From: Pseudomonas gessardii
GTDB taxonomy: Bacteria; Pseudomonadota; Gammaproteobacteria; Pseudomonadales; Pseudomonadaceae
NCBI RefSeq assembly: GCF_001983165.1
Contig: NZ_MNPU01000001.1
Span: 186,001 to 250,000, forward strand
Direction of reading: 5' to 3'
Length of the DNA: 64,000 bases
Both the position numbers and the translations under genes were made by a program. Positions 11,233 through 20,061 of this stretch are shown here, one piece after another. How positions within the stretch are numbered: the first letter of the stretch is position 1; every line of letters starts with the position of its first letter. The notes beneath the pieces are model-generated. The model saw only the letters and a list, made by a program, of their open reading frames with translations. It had not been told where the DNA came from and did not search any database.

Positions 11233-12846
11233 ATGTCGATAAAACTACGTCTGTTATTGCTGATCGGCACCAGTGTGCTCACGGTTCTTATCATCAGCCT
11301 GGTGAACTACCTGGGGAATGCGCGCATGGAGGCGGCGATGATTGACAGTGAGGTCAGCATGACCGCATTGAGCAATCACCTGGAGGCCGACATGATGCAC
11401 GACGCGCTGCGTGCCGATGTGCTGTCGGCGATGCTGGTGGGGCTGGGCAAAAGTGTCAGCAGCCGGGAGCAAGTGCAGGAAGCCATCTCTGAACATGCGG
11501 GGCATTTTCGCAAGGCGCTGAGTGATAACCTCGGGCTTCCCCTCAACGACACCCTCAAGAGCGCGCTGAGCGGTATCAAGCCCAGCCTCGACACGTACAT
11601 TGCCTCGGGTGAGCGGATTGTCAGTGTGGCGATGGACGATCCCGTCGCCGCGCAACAAGAGCTGGGCGCCTTTACCAGCGCGTTCACCCAGCTGGAAGGC
11701 CAGATGGCCAGTTTGAGCGAGCTGATCGAAAACAACTCCAAGGCCAGTGGCGAGCAGACCCGTCAAACCGTGCGCAGCGCCAACTTCACCCTTGGCGTGG
11801 TGCTGGTGTTGTGCCTGTTGTTACTGAGCGCCCAAGGCTATTGGGTTACCCGCAGCATCATGCGGCCGTTGCAATTGGCGCGGCAGATTGCCGAGAGCAT
11901 TGCCCACGGCAACCTCAGCGAATCGATTCCCGAAGCTGTCGGCCGCGATGAGGCCAGTATGCTGATCCGCAGCCTGGCGGTCATGCAGCATGACTTGCGC
12001 GGCATGATTGAGGCGGTGCGCAACAACGCCCAGGGCATCACCCGTATGAGCCAGCAGTTGAGCAGCGGTTGCCATGAGGTGGCCGTCAGCAGCCAGCAGC
12101 AGAGTTCGGCGGCGGGGACCATGTCGGCCGCCACCAGTCAAATGACCGCCAGCATCGAGGAAATCACCCGGCATGCCGTGCACGCCCTGGAAATGGCCAA
12201 CCAGGCCGAAACCCTGGCCAAGAACGGCGGGCAGGTCATTCACCAGGTTGTGAGCGATATGGACGGCATCGCCCAGTCGGCGCAACAGTCGGCCCAGGTG
12301 ATCCGCACGCTGGACAAGGAGTCCGAAGGGATCTACAGCATTATCCAGGTGATCAAGGGCATCGCCGACCAGACCAACCTGCTGGCGCTCAACGCGGCCA
12401 TCGAAGCCGCCCGCGCTGGCGAGCAGGGCCGCGGTTTTGCCGTAGTGGCCGACGAAGTGCGCAGCCTGGCGGGGCGCACCAGTGCTTCCACCCAGGAAAT
12501 CGCCAGCATGGTCTCGCGCATCCAGCAAAGTACCCGCGAGGCGGTGACCAGCATGGAAGCCGGTGTGGCCCAGGTGGATAAAGGCATGGCGGTCACGGCC
12601 GATGTGGAACGTGCGATTCGCGAGATTCTGGATGCGACGTTGAACACCACACAACTGGTCCACGACATCACGCGCACCATTGGCGAACAAAGCCTGGCCA
12701 GTAATGAAATTGCGCATCAGGTCGAGATGATTGCCGGGATGTCGGAGGGCAATACCCGGGTGATTGGCCAGACGGCGGGGACGACGGATGAGTTGTCGGC
12801 ACTGGCGGGGCAGTTGGCGCAGTCGGTGGGGCGGTTTCGGCTTTGA
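11233..12846 (+). CDS. Methyl-accepting chemotaxis protein
   Basis: The 537-residue chemoreceptor has TM1 at about 8-28, then a periplasmic segment of about 155 residues rich in helical heptads (four-helix-bundle sensor), TM2 at about 187-207, and a HAMP domain directly after. The long cytoplasmic coiled coil has at its tip the invariant hairpin with I-A-D-Q-T-N-L-L-A-L-N-A-A-I-E-A-A-R-A-G (about 377-396), which binds CheA/CheW. There is no C-terminal pentapeptide for CheR. The start follows AGAGGG. It is monocistronic and the ligand is unknown. Confidence 0.93.
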   Translation: MSIKLRLLLLIGTSVLTVLIISLVNYLGNARMEAAMIDSEVSMTALSNHLEADMMHDALRADVLSAMLVGLGKSVSSREQVQEAISEHAGHFRKALSDNLGLPLNDTLKSALSGIKPSLDTYIASGERIVSVAMDDPVAAQQELGAFTSAFTQLEGQMASLSELIENNSKASGEQTRQTVRSANFTLGVVLVLCLLLLSAQGYWVTRSIMRPLQLARQIAESIAHGNLSESIPEAVGRDEASMLIRSLAVMQHDLRGMIEAVRNNAQGITRMSQQLSSGCHEVAVSSQQQSSAAGTMSAATSQMTASIEEITRHAVHALEMANQAETLAKNGGQVIHQVVSDMDGIAQSAQQSAQVIRTLDKESEGIYSIIQVIKGIADQTNLLALNAAIEAARAGEQGRGFAVVADEVRSLAGRTSASTQEIASMVSRIQQSTREAVTSMEAGVAQVDKGMAVTADVERAIREILDATLNTTQLVHDITRTIGEQSLASNEIAHQVEMIAGMSEGNTRVIGQTAGTTDELSALAGQLAQSVGRFRL

Positions 12847-12906
12847 GGGGGGGCGGGCGTTGTCAGCAATGTACGGCGCCCCAAGGCGCTAACGCTTAGG
12901 GTTGGT

Positions 12907-13902
12907 TCAAAGGTAACTCATGATGAACCAGAGCTCTGCGTTGGCAGTTCCAGGGACCATCCCTGGATCGAACCCGCCTTTACTTCCCGTTTGTAGTATC
13001 CGAATGTATCGCCCAGCTAATGGGATGGTAAAACTCCCTCCTGAAGCTGAATAGTTGCCTGCGGTGTAGTCTTGGTCGAAGACAACGGGTTCTTCGTTCT
13101 CGCCGAGTATTTGTAAAGCCAAACCTTTAGCCTTTGAACTTTGATTTAAACTAATCGTCCCGTTAAATACATCTCGCACAGGGCTGCCCGGCGTTGTTTT
13201 CAAGGAATAGGTGACTTTGTTCATGCCTGTAGGGCAGTTGTTAGCCTTGATATTGAACTGTACCGATTTGGAATAAGCCCCCATCGTTGGAAATGAGCTG
13301 ATATCGTGAGGCCCCATGTCGACTTGAACGTCCGGCGTTTCGCATGATTGTGGAATTACGGACGTTCCAGCACCAATAATTTCCATGGCTAATGGTTCGG
13401 TTCCGCCTATAGCGTCGCGGCCGAGGATGCCAGGAGCAATTCGGGAGTTAGAAATATTTCCAATTTTCACTAATCGAATCGCATGAGAGGTCCCGTTGTA
13501 ACCAAAACCACCCACCTTTTGCTTTATTGAGCCTGGAAAGCCTTTTAACAGCTTATCGATATCAGTACGTAACCACTGCCAAGCGATTCCCGTATCTCCA
13601 ATTGGGAATGTAACGGCGTCGGGTACGGTAGAACCAACACTATTTATCACGCCTTTGCTGGATTCACTCGTGCACTTAAACGAGCTTGCAACGTTCTGAA
13701 GTGTGCTGGGTGGGCTTTCATATAAAACGGTCCCGTTCGGCGCGTCGCGTGGAAGCGATATTGTAAGGGGGAGCGTAAATTTGACTGAGCTTTGCTGGTG
13801 ACCCGGATAAAAAGAGCATGTTGCCGCTGTCGCATTCCACGATAAAATTAACAGTGCAGTAAGGGTCGCTGGTTTTAGTATGTCCATCATCAAAAAGCTC
13901 AT
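12907..13902 (-). CDS. Fimbrial-type (adhesin-like) secreted protein, orphan
   Basis: Signal peptide with hydrophobic core L-T-A-L-L-I-L-S-W and cleavage near A-T-A, followed by a two-part body. The C-terminal half (from about S-C-E-T-P-D-V-Q-V-D) has the fimbrial-subunit pattern: an early Cys, a second Cys about 45 residues later in N-N-C-P-T-G, a glycine/asparagine-rich middle, and a Y-penultimate ending. The N-terminal half could be a receptor-binding domain, as in tip adhesins. No chaperone or usher gene is adjacent. The exact start is unclear: ATG codons at 13902, 13890 and 13887 are possible, the last two having a GAGC site. Base composition is visibly more AT-rich than its neighbours, which suggests transfer. 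Confidence 0.68.
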   Translation of the reverse strand: MSFLMMDILKPATLTALLILSWNATAATCSFYPGHQQSSVKFTLPLTISLPRDAPNGTVLYESPPSTLQNVASSFKCTSESSKGVINSVGSTVPDAVTFPIGDTGIAWQWLRTDIDKLLKGFPGSIKQKVGGFGYNGTSHAIRLVKIGNISNSRIAPGILGRDAIGGTEPLAMEIIGAGTSVIPQSCETPDVQVDMGPHDISSFPTMGAYSKSVQFNIKANNCPTGMNKVTYSLKTTPGSPVRDVFNGTISLNQSSKAKGLALQILGENEEPVVFDQDYTAGNYSASGGSFTIPLAGRYIRILQTGSKGGFDPGMVPGTANAELWFIMSYL

Positions 13903-14113
13903 TGTAAAAATTGTCTGTTGCATTTGGCGACTCAGGGCGTGCATTGCCGTCCCTTACAGTAGCCTGCTACGCCAGTAATCTATCTGGTCAGATCCGAAGT
14001 TAGAATCAGATGATTCTTATTGTTTTGTGATGATGACGTCAGGCGGCCGCAGCAGAGGCTGCATTGGCCTGACTGGAGGCGTGCCGCTAGATGCTGCTCG
14101 GATGGATCCTGGC

Positions 14114-15526
14114 TTAAAGCCCCCACCGCTCAAGCGCAGGCTTGCGCGCGTCAAGCAAGAGTGAAGGTGCCATCGCGCTCGCTATTTTCAGCAAGTGCAT
14201 GTCGGTAGACACCGGGGATAGCAGCTGCACGCCAATCGGCATCTGGGCTTCATCGAAACCGGCTGGCAGGGCGATTGCTGGAGTGCCGAGGTAATTACCC
14301 GCTCGGCTGAACTGGCCAATACTGGTGTGGTGGGTGTCTTCGTCATCAAGGGGCAAGGCACCGTGACCGCTGACAGGCATCAACAATACACCGGATAAAC
14401 CGATCGTTCGTGTGAAGGCCTCGGCTGCCTTGGCACGCTGTGCAATGGCGTGTTCGTAGGCGTCGCGGCTGATATCCGCACCCGCCAGGATTCGATGGCG
14501 TACGACCTTCCAGAGTAGCTGCGCGGGGTCATGCGCAAGGTGCCCAAACTGGCGATAGCCCTCATAGGCAATGATCATCGAGTTGCACTCGGAAAGCTGG
14601 CCGATATCCAACTCAGCCTGGGGAGCCCAGTTCTCGAGCGTCCAGCCGGCCGCGTGCAGATTGACCAATACCTGATCCCAGACCCGGCGGGTGCCCATGG
14701 ACAGCACACTGGGGAACGCCCCCTGGTCCAGTACGAACACTGTGCCCGGCGTGGCGGGCAGTAGCTTGCTGGCAAGTTCAGACTGAATGTCCAACCCAGT
14801 GCCGGTAGACGGGCTGGCCATGATGGCTGTGAGCGCATGGGCGTCGTCAACGTCGCGGGCGATGGGGCCCAGCACGTCCAGGCTTGGTGCCAGTGGAACG
14901 ACACCGTCGACGCTGATGAGTCCGCTGGACGGCTTGAAGCCGACCAAATGATTCAGCGAGGCGGGAGCGCGTATCGATCCGCCGGTATCCCCACCGACGG
15001 CAATGGGGGCAAGCCCGGCGGCGACAGCGACCGCCGCGCCTGAAGAGGATCCGCCCGGGGCACGCTGCTGCTTGGCGTCCCAGGGGTTCCAGGGCGTGCC
15101 TCGGGTCGGGTTTTGTCCAGATAAGCCGAAGGCAAACTCGGTCATCTGGGTCTTGCCCAGGATCACCATGCCGGCCGCCTGTAATCGTTGCACGACGGTG
15201 CTGGTCGCGGAACTGATAGCCGTCAGGCGGCTTAACGAACCTGCCGAGGCCAGGGTGTTGGCGATTTCGATATTGTCCTTGATGGCCACCGGCACGCCAT
15301 GCAATGGGCTCAAGGAGTGACCGGTATCGAGCGCACTGTCGGCGGCATCGGCTGCCGCCAAGGCTTGCTCCGGGAACACGACCGTGAAGGCGTTAAGCGC
15401 ACTGCTGCGGGCAATACGGTCGAGAAAATATTGCGTGACGGCGCGCGAGGTGACCTGCCGGGTCGCGATCAGATGGGCAATCTGCCGGGCAGTCTGGAAA
15501 CAAAGGGCTTCGGATTGTTCGCGCAT
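14114..15526 (-). CDS. Amidase signature family hydrolase
   Basis: This 470-residue cytoplasmic hydrolase of the amidase signature family (GatA, fatty-acid amide hydrolase, indoleacetamide hydrolase) shows the complete Ser-cisSer-Lys triad: Lys in P-V-A-I-K-D-N (about 82), Ser in A-P-G-G-S-S-S-G (about 158), and Ser in G-D-T-G-G-S-I-R-A-P (about 182). It hydrolyses a carboxylic amide to acid plus ammonia; the substrate is not determined. It follows an MHS-family transporter on the same strand (88-base gap) with a tandem Lrp regulator divergent beyond, so the trio looks like a regulated uptake-and-hydrolysis unit. Confidence 0.88.
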   Translation of the reverse strand: MREQSEALCFQTARQIAHLIATRQVTSRAVTQYFLDRIARSSALNAFTVVFPEQALAAADAADSALDTGHSLSPLHGVPVAIKDNIEIANTLASAGSLSRLTAISSATSTVVQRLQAAGMVILGKTQMTEFAFGLSGQNPTRGTPWNPWDAKQQRAPGGSSSGAAVAVAAGLAPIAVGGDTGGSIRAPASLNHLVGFKPSSGLISVDGVVPLAPSLDVLGPIARDVDDAHALTAIMASPSTGTGLDIQSELASKLLPATPGTVFVLDQGAFPSVLSMGTRRVWDQVLVNLHAAGWTLENWAPQAELDIGQLSECNSMIIAYEGYRQFGHLAHDPAQLLWKVVRHRILAGADISRDAYEHAIAQRAKAAEAFTRTIGLSGVLLMPVSGHGALPLDDEDTHHTSIGQFSRAGNYLGTPAIALPAGFDEAQMPIGVQLLSPVSTDMHLLKIASAMAPSLLLDARKPALERWGL

Positions 15527-15613
15527 AATGTCTGGGTTCTAAGATGGGTGAGTCGGTATCCCCGTCTTCGACGGTCGTTGACGGGGATTGCATCGCGTTG
15601 TTCGAGCCAGTGC

Positions 15614-16906
15614 CTATTTCAGTGACTTTCCGGCGGTCTCTGGCATTTTGATGAAGGTCACAAGGGTGAGCGCGGCGCCTGCGAGCACGTAATAGAAGAA
15701 CCAGCTCTCTTGGCCATGGCTCTGCAACCAGGTCAGCAGGTAAGGCGTCGTACCGCCGAGCAAGGCCACCATCAGGTTGTAGGGCGCACCAATGCCGACG
15801 GCGCGCACGCTGCTGGGGAACTGCTCGGACATGATGGCTGGCGCGATCGAGGTATAAAGCGCGTAGAGCAACAGGCCGAACAGCTCCACCATCAGGATCG
15901 ACGAGAACGTCGGCTGCATGTTGGTAATGATCGGGTAGAAGAACAGCAGGTAACCCAGGGCAAAAGCGATCAGTTGCGGCTTGCGCCCGAACTTGTCAGA
16001 GAGCATGCCGAAAAGTGGGTGCACGAGCATGAACGCGACCATGGCAACCGTATTGGCCGCAAAGGCTGTCGAAGACGCTACGTGCAGCGCCCGGATGGCA
16101 TAGGTTGGGATGTAGATAACGAACAGGTAAAAGGCAAATGTGCTGAGGATCGAAAAGCCCACAATGCGCAGGGTCTCGCGCGGATAATCGCGCAGCAGGG
16201 TGCGTAGCGGTTGCTTCTCTACTTTATTAGAGGATTGCGGCGTGGAGGCTTCAGCTTCAGGCACCGACATCCGCAGCCAAATGCCTGCGATACCGCCCAG
16301 GGCACCGAGCAGGAACGGAATGCGCCAGCCGAACTCTCTCATCTGCTCGTCGGTGAGCAGGGTGGTCAGGGCCCAGCCGATCGCCGATGCGGTCAGAATG
16401 CCAGCGGCGGAGCTAAAGAAGACAAAGCTCGAAAAGAAGCCGCGACGGTGATCTGGCGCTAACTCGGCCAGGTAAGTAGAGGCGGACGCGTATTCACCGC
16501 CCAGCGACAAGCCTTGCATCAGTCGCGCGATCACCAGCAAAAACGGGGCGAGCAGACCGATCTGCTCGTAGGTGGGGGTAATGCCGATCATCAGTGAGCC
16601 GCCGGCCATCAGCATGATGGTGACCCCCAATGCGGATTTGCGGCCATAGCGATCCGAGTAGATGCCTAGCGCCCAGCCACCGATTGGACGCATGAAGAAA
16701 CCGACGGCGAAAATAGCGAACGTCGCCAGTAAGGACGCCGTTTCGTCAGTTTTCGGAAAAAATTGTGTTGAAAAGAACACCGCGAACGACGCATAGATCG
16801 TCCAGTCGAACCACTCCACCGCATTGCCAATGCTGCCTGCCGCAATTTTACGCGCGGTGGATACCTGCGGCTTTACCGCTTGGGACGTTTGAGTCGCATA
16901 ATTCAT
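15614..16906 (-). CDS. MFS transporter, metabolite:H+ symporter (MHS) family
   Basis: The 430-residue, 12-helix permease begins with the MHS hallmark near TM1: A-G-S-I-G-N-A-V-E-W-F-D-W (about residues 23-35). The loop 2-3 motif is G-x-Y-S-D-R-Y-G-R-K, and TM5 has Q-G-L-S-L-G-G-E-Y. Relatives carry alpha-ketoglutarate, citrate, proline/betaine, shikimate and aromatic acids. It is probably co-transcribed with the amidase and supplies its substrate or a related acid. The 97-base AT-rich gap to the divergent Lrp gene holds the promoters. Confidence 0.88.
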   Translation of the reverse strand: MNYATQTSQAVKPQVSTARKIAAGSIGNAVEWFDWTIYASFAVFFSTQFFPKTDETASLLATFAIFAVGFFMRPIGGWALGIYSDRYGRKSALGVTIMLMAGGSLMIGITPTYEQIGLLAPFLLVIARLMQGLSLGGEYASASTYLAELAPDHRRGFFSSFVFFSSAAGILTASAIGWALTTLLTDEQMREFGWRIPFLLGALGGIAGIWLRMSVPEAEASTPQSSNKVEKQPLRTLLRDYPRETLRIVGFSILSTFAFYLFVIYIPTYAIRALHVASSTAFAANTVAMVAFMLVHPLFGMLSDKFGRKPQLIAFALGYLLFFYPIITNMQPTFSSILMVELFGLLLYALYTSIAPAIMSEQFPSSVRAVGIGAPYNLMVALLGGTTPYLLTWLQSHGQESWFFYYVLAGAALTLVTFIKMPETAGKSLK

Positions 16907-17003
16907 TGGCTTGTGCCTTTGGTTTTGAATTGTAATTATTTTTGGACATGCGCGGCTTTGTTTTGTTTTAATTTGGCCACTTGAATTAAGGTATTGTAAG
17001 AAT

Positions 17004-17987
17004 ATGGTCTCGTCAATCGTCTATACGGATGAAAAAAGACATTTCGCACTGGATGAAGCCGATTTGGCCTGCCTGATTGCGCTACAAGCCAACCCACGCG
17101 GCACCTGGCGCGACCTGAGTGCGTGCTGCGATGTGGCCGAGCGGACGCTTTCACGCCGCCTGCAACGCCTGATGGACAGTGGGTATATCCGGGTGATCGG
17201 CGAGCTTGATCCGGTTGTCGTCGGTGGCGGCCCGGTGCTGCATGCGTGGATTCGGGTCGCCGACGGGCGCCAGAGGGAAGTGGCGGAGCACCTGGCGCAG
17301 TTGGCGCAGACGCAGGTGGTCATGGCGACAACGGGAGAGTTCGACATCTTCACTGAGATCAACTTACCGAGCGTGGAGGCGCTGTCTGACATGGTGGTGC
17401 GAGAGCTGCCGCTGGTGCCAGGGGTAAGGCAGGTTCAATCGCAAGTGGTCCTCAGGTCGTTCCGGCGCGCCAGTCGCTGGCGGATCGATGGGTCGGTGCC
17501 TACTGAGCCGGTGCTGGCTGGGCCTGTGAGCCTGAGTGCTGACGAGATGCGGCTGCTGGGGGCGTTAATGCTGGATGGTCGGGCCAGCCTGGGCGTGCTG
17601 GCGGAAACCTGTGGCGTCAGTGAACCGAAGGTTCAGCGGATGCTGAGTGGGCTTGTCGACAGCAATGCCCTGACCTTTCGTGTAGAGCTTGAGCCTCTGT
17701 TGGTGGGCTATGGGGTCGAGGCGATCCTGTCGTTGCAAACCCGACCGGGGGCGGCGGAGGGGGTTGCCCTGGAGCTGGCCAAGGATGAGCACACGCGCTG
17801 CCTGTTCGGGACCAGTGGAGGCTCGCAGTTGTTTTGGCATGTGTTGTGTCGTGATATCCATGATCTGTGGACCGTCTCAACCGCCCGGATGGGAGCCTTG
17901 GAGGGGATTATTTCTTGTGAGACCAATACGGTGGTCAGAGCCTATAAAAGGGCGGGGCGAGTGCGTCGCGGGCTTATGGTCGAGTAG
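17004..17987 (+). CDS. Tandem Lrp/AsnC-family regulator (two HTH-RAM units)
   Basis: The 327-residue protein is twice the usual Lrp length. Residues about 10-160 form a first winged helix-turn-helix (D-E-A-D-L-A-C-L, then R-L-Q-R-L-M-D-S-G-Y-I-R) plus ligand-binding RAM domain. Residues about 175-320 repeat the plan: L-S-A-D-E-M-R-L-L-G-A-L, then V-Q-R-M-L-S-G-L-V-D-S, then a second RAM-like sheet. It is divergent from the MHS transporter and amidase, so it likely controls them in response to an amide or its acid. I could not identify an operator. Confidence 0.85.
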   Translation: MVSSIVYTDEKRHFALDEADLACLIALQANPRGTWRDLSACCDVAERTLSRRLQRLMDSGYIRVIGELDPVVVGGGPVLHAWIRVADGRQREVAEHLAQLAQTQVVMATTGEFDIFTEINLPSVEALSDMVVRELPLVPGVRQVQSQVVLRSFRRASRWRIDGSVPTEPVLAGPVSLSADEMRLLGALMLDGRASLGVLAETCGVSEPKVQRMLSGLVDSNALTFRVELEPLLVGYGVEAILSLQTRPGAAEGVALELAKDEHTRCLFGTSGGSQLFWHVLCRDIHDLWTVSTARMGALEGIISCETNTVVRAYKRAGRVRRGLMVE

Positions 17988-18083
17988 TAGGGTGGCTAGC
18001 CCTCCGTTTGTTCGCCGGTTGGCTGGACGAACCCGCCCTATGAACCCAAGTCAGAATGGGCTACGAGGCGCAACAGTATAAAA

Positions 18084-18746
18084 TCAGCCCCTGTTTTCAG
18101 GGGTGCTTTTACAATCCGTCACTTGGGGATAAGGTCGACAAACCAAGACCCTATCCTCTTTCGGTTCAAAGCCATGATCTATCATGCAGCGTTGCACTTT
18201 GGCTGTGCGTCCGATGCTGGCGACTTGCGAATTCGACCCGAGTGGCTTCGGATAGCCGCAGGCGTACATGACCGGCAGCGCTTCATGATTATTGGCAAGT
18301 TGTACCGAGAAGTGGCGTGATGCACCCACTTTACGCCAGGTGACCTGCATGTCTTCATACCGACCAGAGTCGGGTTTTATTGGATAGAAGCCTTCATCTT
18401 CGCCATACGGCAATGCTTCGAGTTGGGACAGGCTAAGCGGGCGACCATTTTTTTCTTCGACGCACGCCGGAATATCCTTCATGACTTCACAAAACTCAAA
18501 CCCATCTTTACGCTTAAAACCCAGGCGCTGCATACACTGGAACTGCAGCACCCGCTCGTTTATTGGTAAATGCATCATTGAAGTGTCTACCGGGTCACCA
18601 CATTCCGTCATGGCCGCTTTAACACCGTCTGCGGTCGTGGACGTGCGTTTCCACTGCGTGAATTCGGCGGGTGGCGGACAACCGGTAAGTAACAATGACA
18701 ATGCGATCAGGGCCGGGAAGGTAATGATCTGACTTTTGCGCAACAT
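18084..18746 (-). CDS. Lipoprotein with duplicated Cys-rich module, function unknown
   Basis: The 220-residue protein has a lipoprotein signal with lipobox L-L-T-G-C (Cys23) and then a soluble periplasmic or outer-membrane-attached body. Two copies of one pattern are visible at about residues 45-97 and 161-214: M-x-x-C-G-x-P, then Q/R-C-M-x-x-x-G-F-x-x-K, then C and a final C six to nine residues later. The four cysteines per copy suggest paired disulfides. The start follows AAGGA. The last codons encode a G+C hairpin that doubles as a terminator. I do not recognise the family. It is transcribed alone. Confidence 0.8.
   Translation of the reverse strand: MLRKSQIITFPALIALSLLLTGCPPPAEFTQWKRTSTTADGVKAAMTECGDPVDTSMMHLPINERVLQFQCMQRLGFKRKDGFEFCEVMKDIPACVEEKNGRPLSLSQLEALPYGEDEGFYPIKPDSGRYEDMQVTWRKVGASRHFSVQLANNHEALPVMYACGYPKPLGSNSQVASIGRTAKVQRCMIDHGFEPKEDRVLVCRPYPQVTDCKSTPENRG
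18087..18110. terminator. Terminator hairpin overlapping the lipoprotein C-terminus
   Basis: CCCCTG-TTTT-CAGGGG stem-loop followed on the plus strand by TGCTTTT and on the minus strand by GCTGATTTTAT. It lies inside the last codons of the lipoprotein gene and 100 bases after the tandem Lrp gene, so it may serve both strands. Confidence 0.6.
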
Positions 18747-19006
18747 AATGATCCTTGTTTATGTAAGGCGGCGCCAAGGCTGTCTGAGTTTTTGCAACAT
18801 CAATCGAGATAATCGTCCAGGTAAACACGTATCAAGACATGTCGCCACCCAGATTGTCGTACGCCGCATGATGCCCGGCCTAGTGCGGATTATCGACCTA
18901 GGCAAAGCTGACCATACCTGCAGGGTATCCCGTCAGACCTTATCCATATTGGACGCTTGCGACGCCACGCCTCAGCCTGAGGCCAATAACTATAAAGAGG
19001 CGCACC

Positions 19007-19954
19007 ATGACCGTGCTATTGAGTGAGCGCAGCCAGATTTTCCAGGGTGCCGATGCCTATGCCGTGTCGGATTATGTCAATCAGCATGTAGGCAGCCACT
19101 GTATTCGCCTACCGCCCAGGGGCCGGCCCATGGCGAGCATCAGCCACCGGACCTTTTCCAGCCTGGACTTGTGCCGTATCAGCTATGGCGCGCCGGTGCG
19201 GGTCACGTCGGTGGCGCTGGAGAGCATTTATCACTTGCAGATCCTGCTGACGGGGCACTGCCGCTCCGATTCCCGGGGCGAAGAGCAGGTGTTCGGGCCG
19301 GGCGAGATTCTGCTGATCAATCCCGATGACCCGGTGGACCTGACCTATTCGGCCGACTGCGAGAAATTCATCATCAAGTTGCCGGTACGCCTGCTGGAAA
19401 ACGCTTGCCTGGCGCAGCACTGGACGCTGCCGCAGCCGGGGATCCGTTTTGCGGCGGCGCGCCATGCGCTCAGTGAACTGGGCGGTTTTTTGCCGTTGCT
19501 GGGCCTGATCTGCCATGAGGCGGAGAACGCCGCCGAGCCACACGTGCAGGACCTGTATGAGCGGATTGTGGCCAATAAGCTGTTGGCGCTGCTGGCCAGC
19601 AACGTATTGCGGGTGGTGCCCCAGGCGGCGCAAGGGGGTGGCTTCGAGGCGGTGCGCGAGTTTATCGAGGGGCATCTGGGTGAAGACATCAGCATCGAGC
19701 AGTTGATGGCGGTGGCCAAGGTCAGCGAGCGTTCGCTGTACAGCCTGTTCGAGCGCCAGGTGGGCCTGTCGCCCCGTGACTACGTACGCCGGCGCAAGCT
19801 GGAGCAGGTGCACGCACGCTTGCAACTGAGCACCGCGCGCAGCGTGACGGAAGTGGCGCTGGACTATGGCTTTATGCACCTGGGGCGTTTCTCCGAGGCC
19901 TATCGCAAACGCTTTGGCGAGCTGCCTTCGCAGACCTGGAAGCGCCATCGCTGA
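19007..19954 (+). CDS. benR: Benzoate-responsive AraC/XylS-family activator BenR
   Basis: The 315-residue protein has an N-terminal AraC-type ligand-binding domain (about 30-170, with F-G-P-G-E-I-L-L-I-N-P-D-D-P-V-D-L). Its C-terminal double helix-turn-helix (about 215-312) includes I-S-I-E-Q-L-M-A-V-A-K-V-S-E-R-S-L-Y-S-L-F and L-D-Y-G-F-M-H-L-G-R-F-S. It closely resembles BenR of P. putida as I recall it. BenR binds benzoate and activates the ben operon. It lies directly upstream of benA on the same strand, and two half-sites matching the XylS/BenR consensus lie in the 107-base gap. The start follows GAGGCG. Confidence 0.93.
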   Translation: MTVLLSERSQIFQGADAYAVSDYVNQHVGSHCIRLPPRGRPMASISHRTFSSLDLCRISYGAPVRVTSVALESIYHLQILLTGHCRSDSRGEEQVFGPGEILLINPDDPVDLTYSADCEKFIIKLPVRLLENACLAQHWTLPQPGIRFAAARHALSELGGFLPLLGLICHEAENAAEPHVQDLYERIVANKLLALLASNVLRVVPQAAQGGGFEAVREFIEGHLGEDISIEQLMAVAKVSERSLYSLFERQVGLSPRDYVRRRKLEQVHARLQLSTARSVTEVALDYGFMHLGRFSEAYRKRFGELPSQTWKRHR

Positions 19955-19960
19955 GGCGCT

Positions 19961-19996
19961 TGCGCCAGCCGGATACTGATGTGCAGGAAGCGGATA
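19961..19996 (+). promoter_or_regulatory. BenR operator pair in the benA promoter
   Basis: Two direct 15-base sites match TGCA-N6-GGNTA, the known XylS/BenR half-site. The distal site 19961-19975 is TGCG-CCAGCC-GGATA (one mismatch) and the proximal site 19982-19996 is TGCA-GGAAGC-GGATA (exact). Their starts are 21 bases apart, the same helical-phase spacing as at the TOL Pm promoter. They lie between the benR stop and benA start. Confidence 0.8.
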
Positions 19997-20061
19997 TTGA
20001 GGAGTGGGACGAACACGTACGGTGAGGGCGCCTGATACAAGAACAACGGAGGGCCTGCCCC

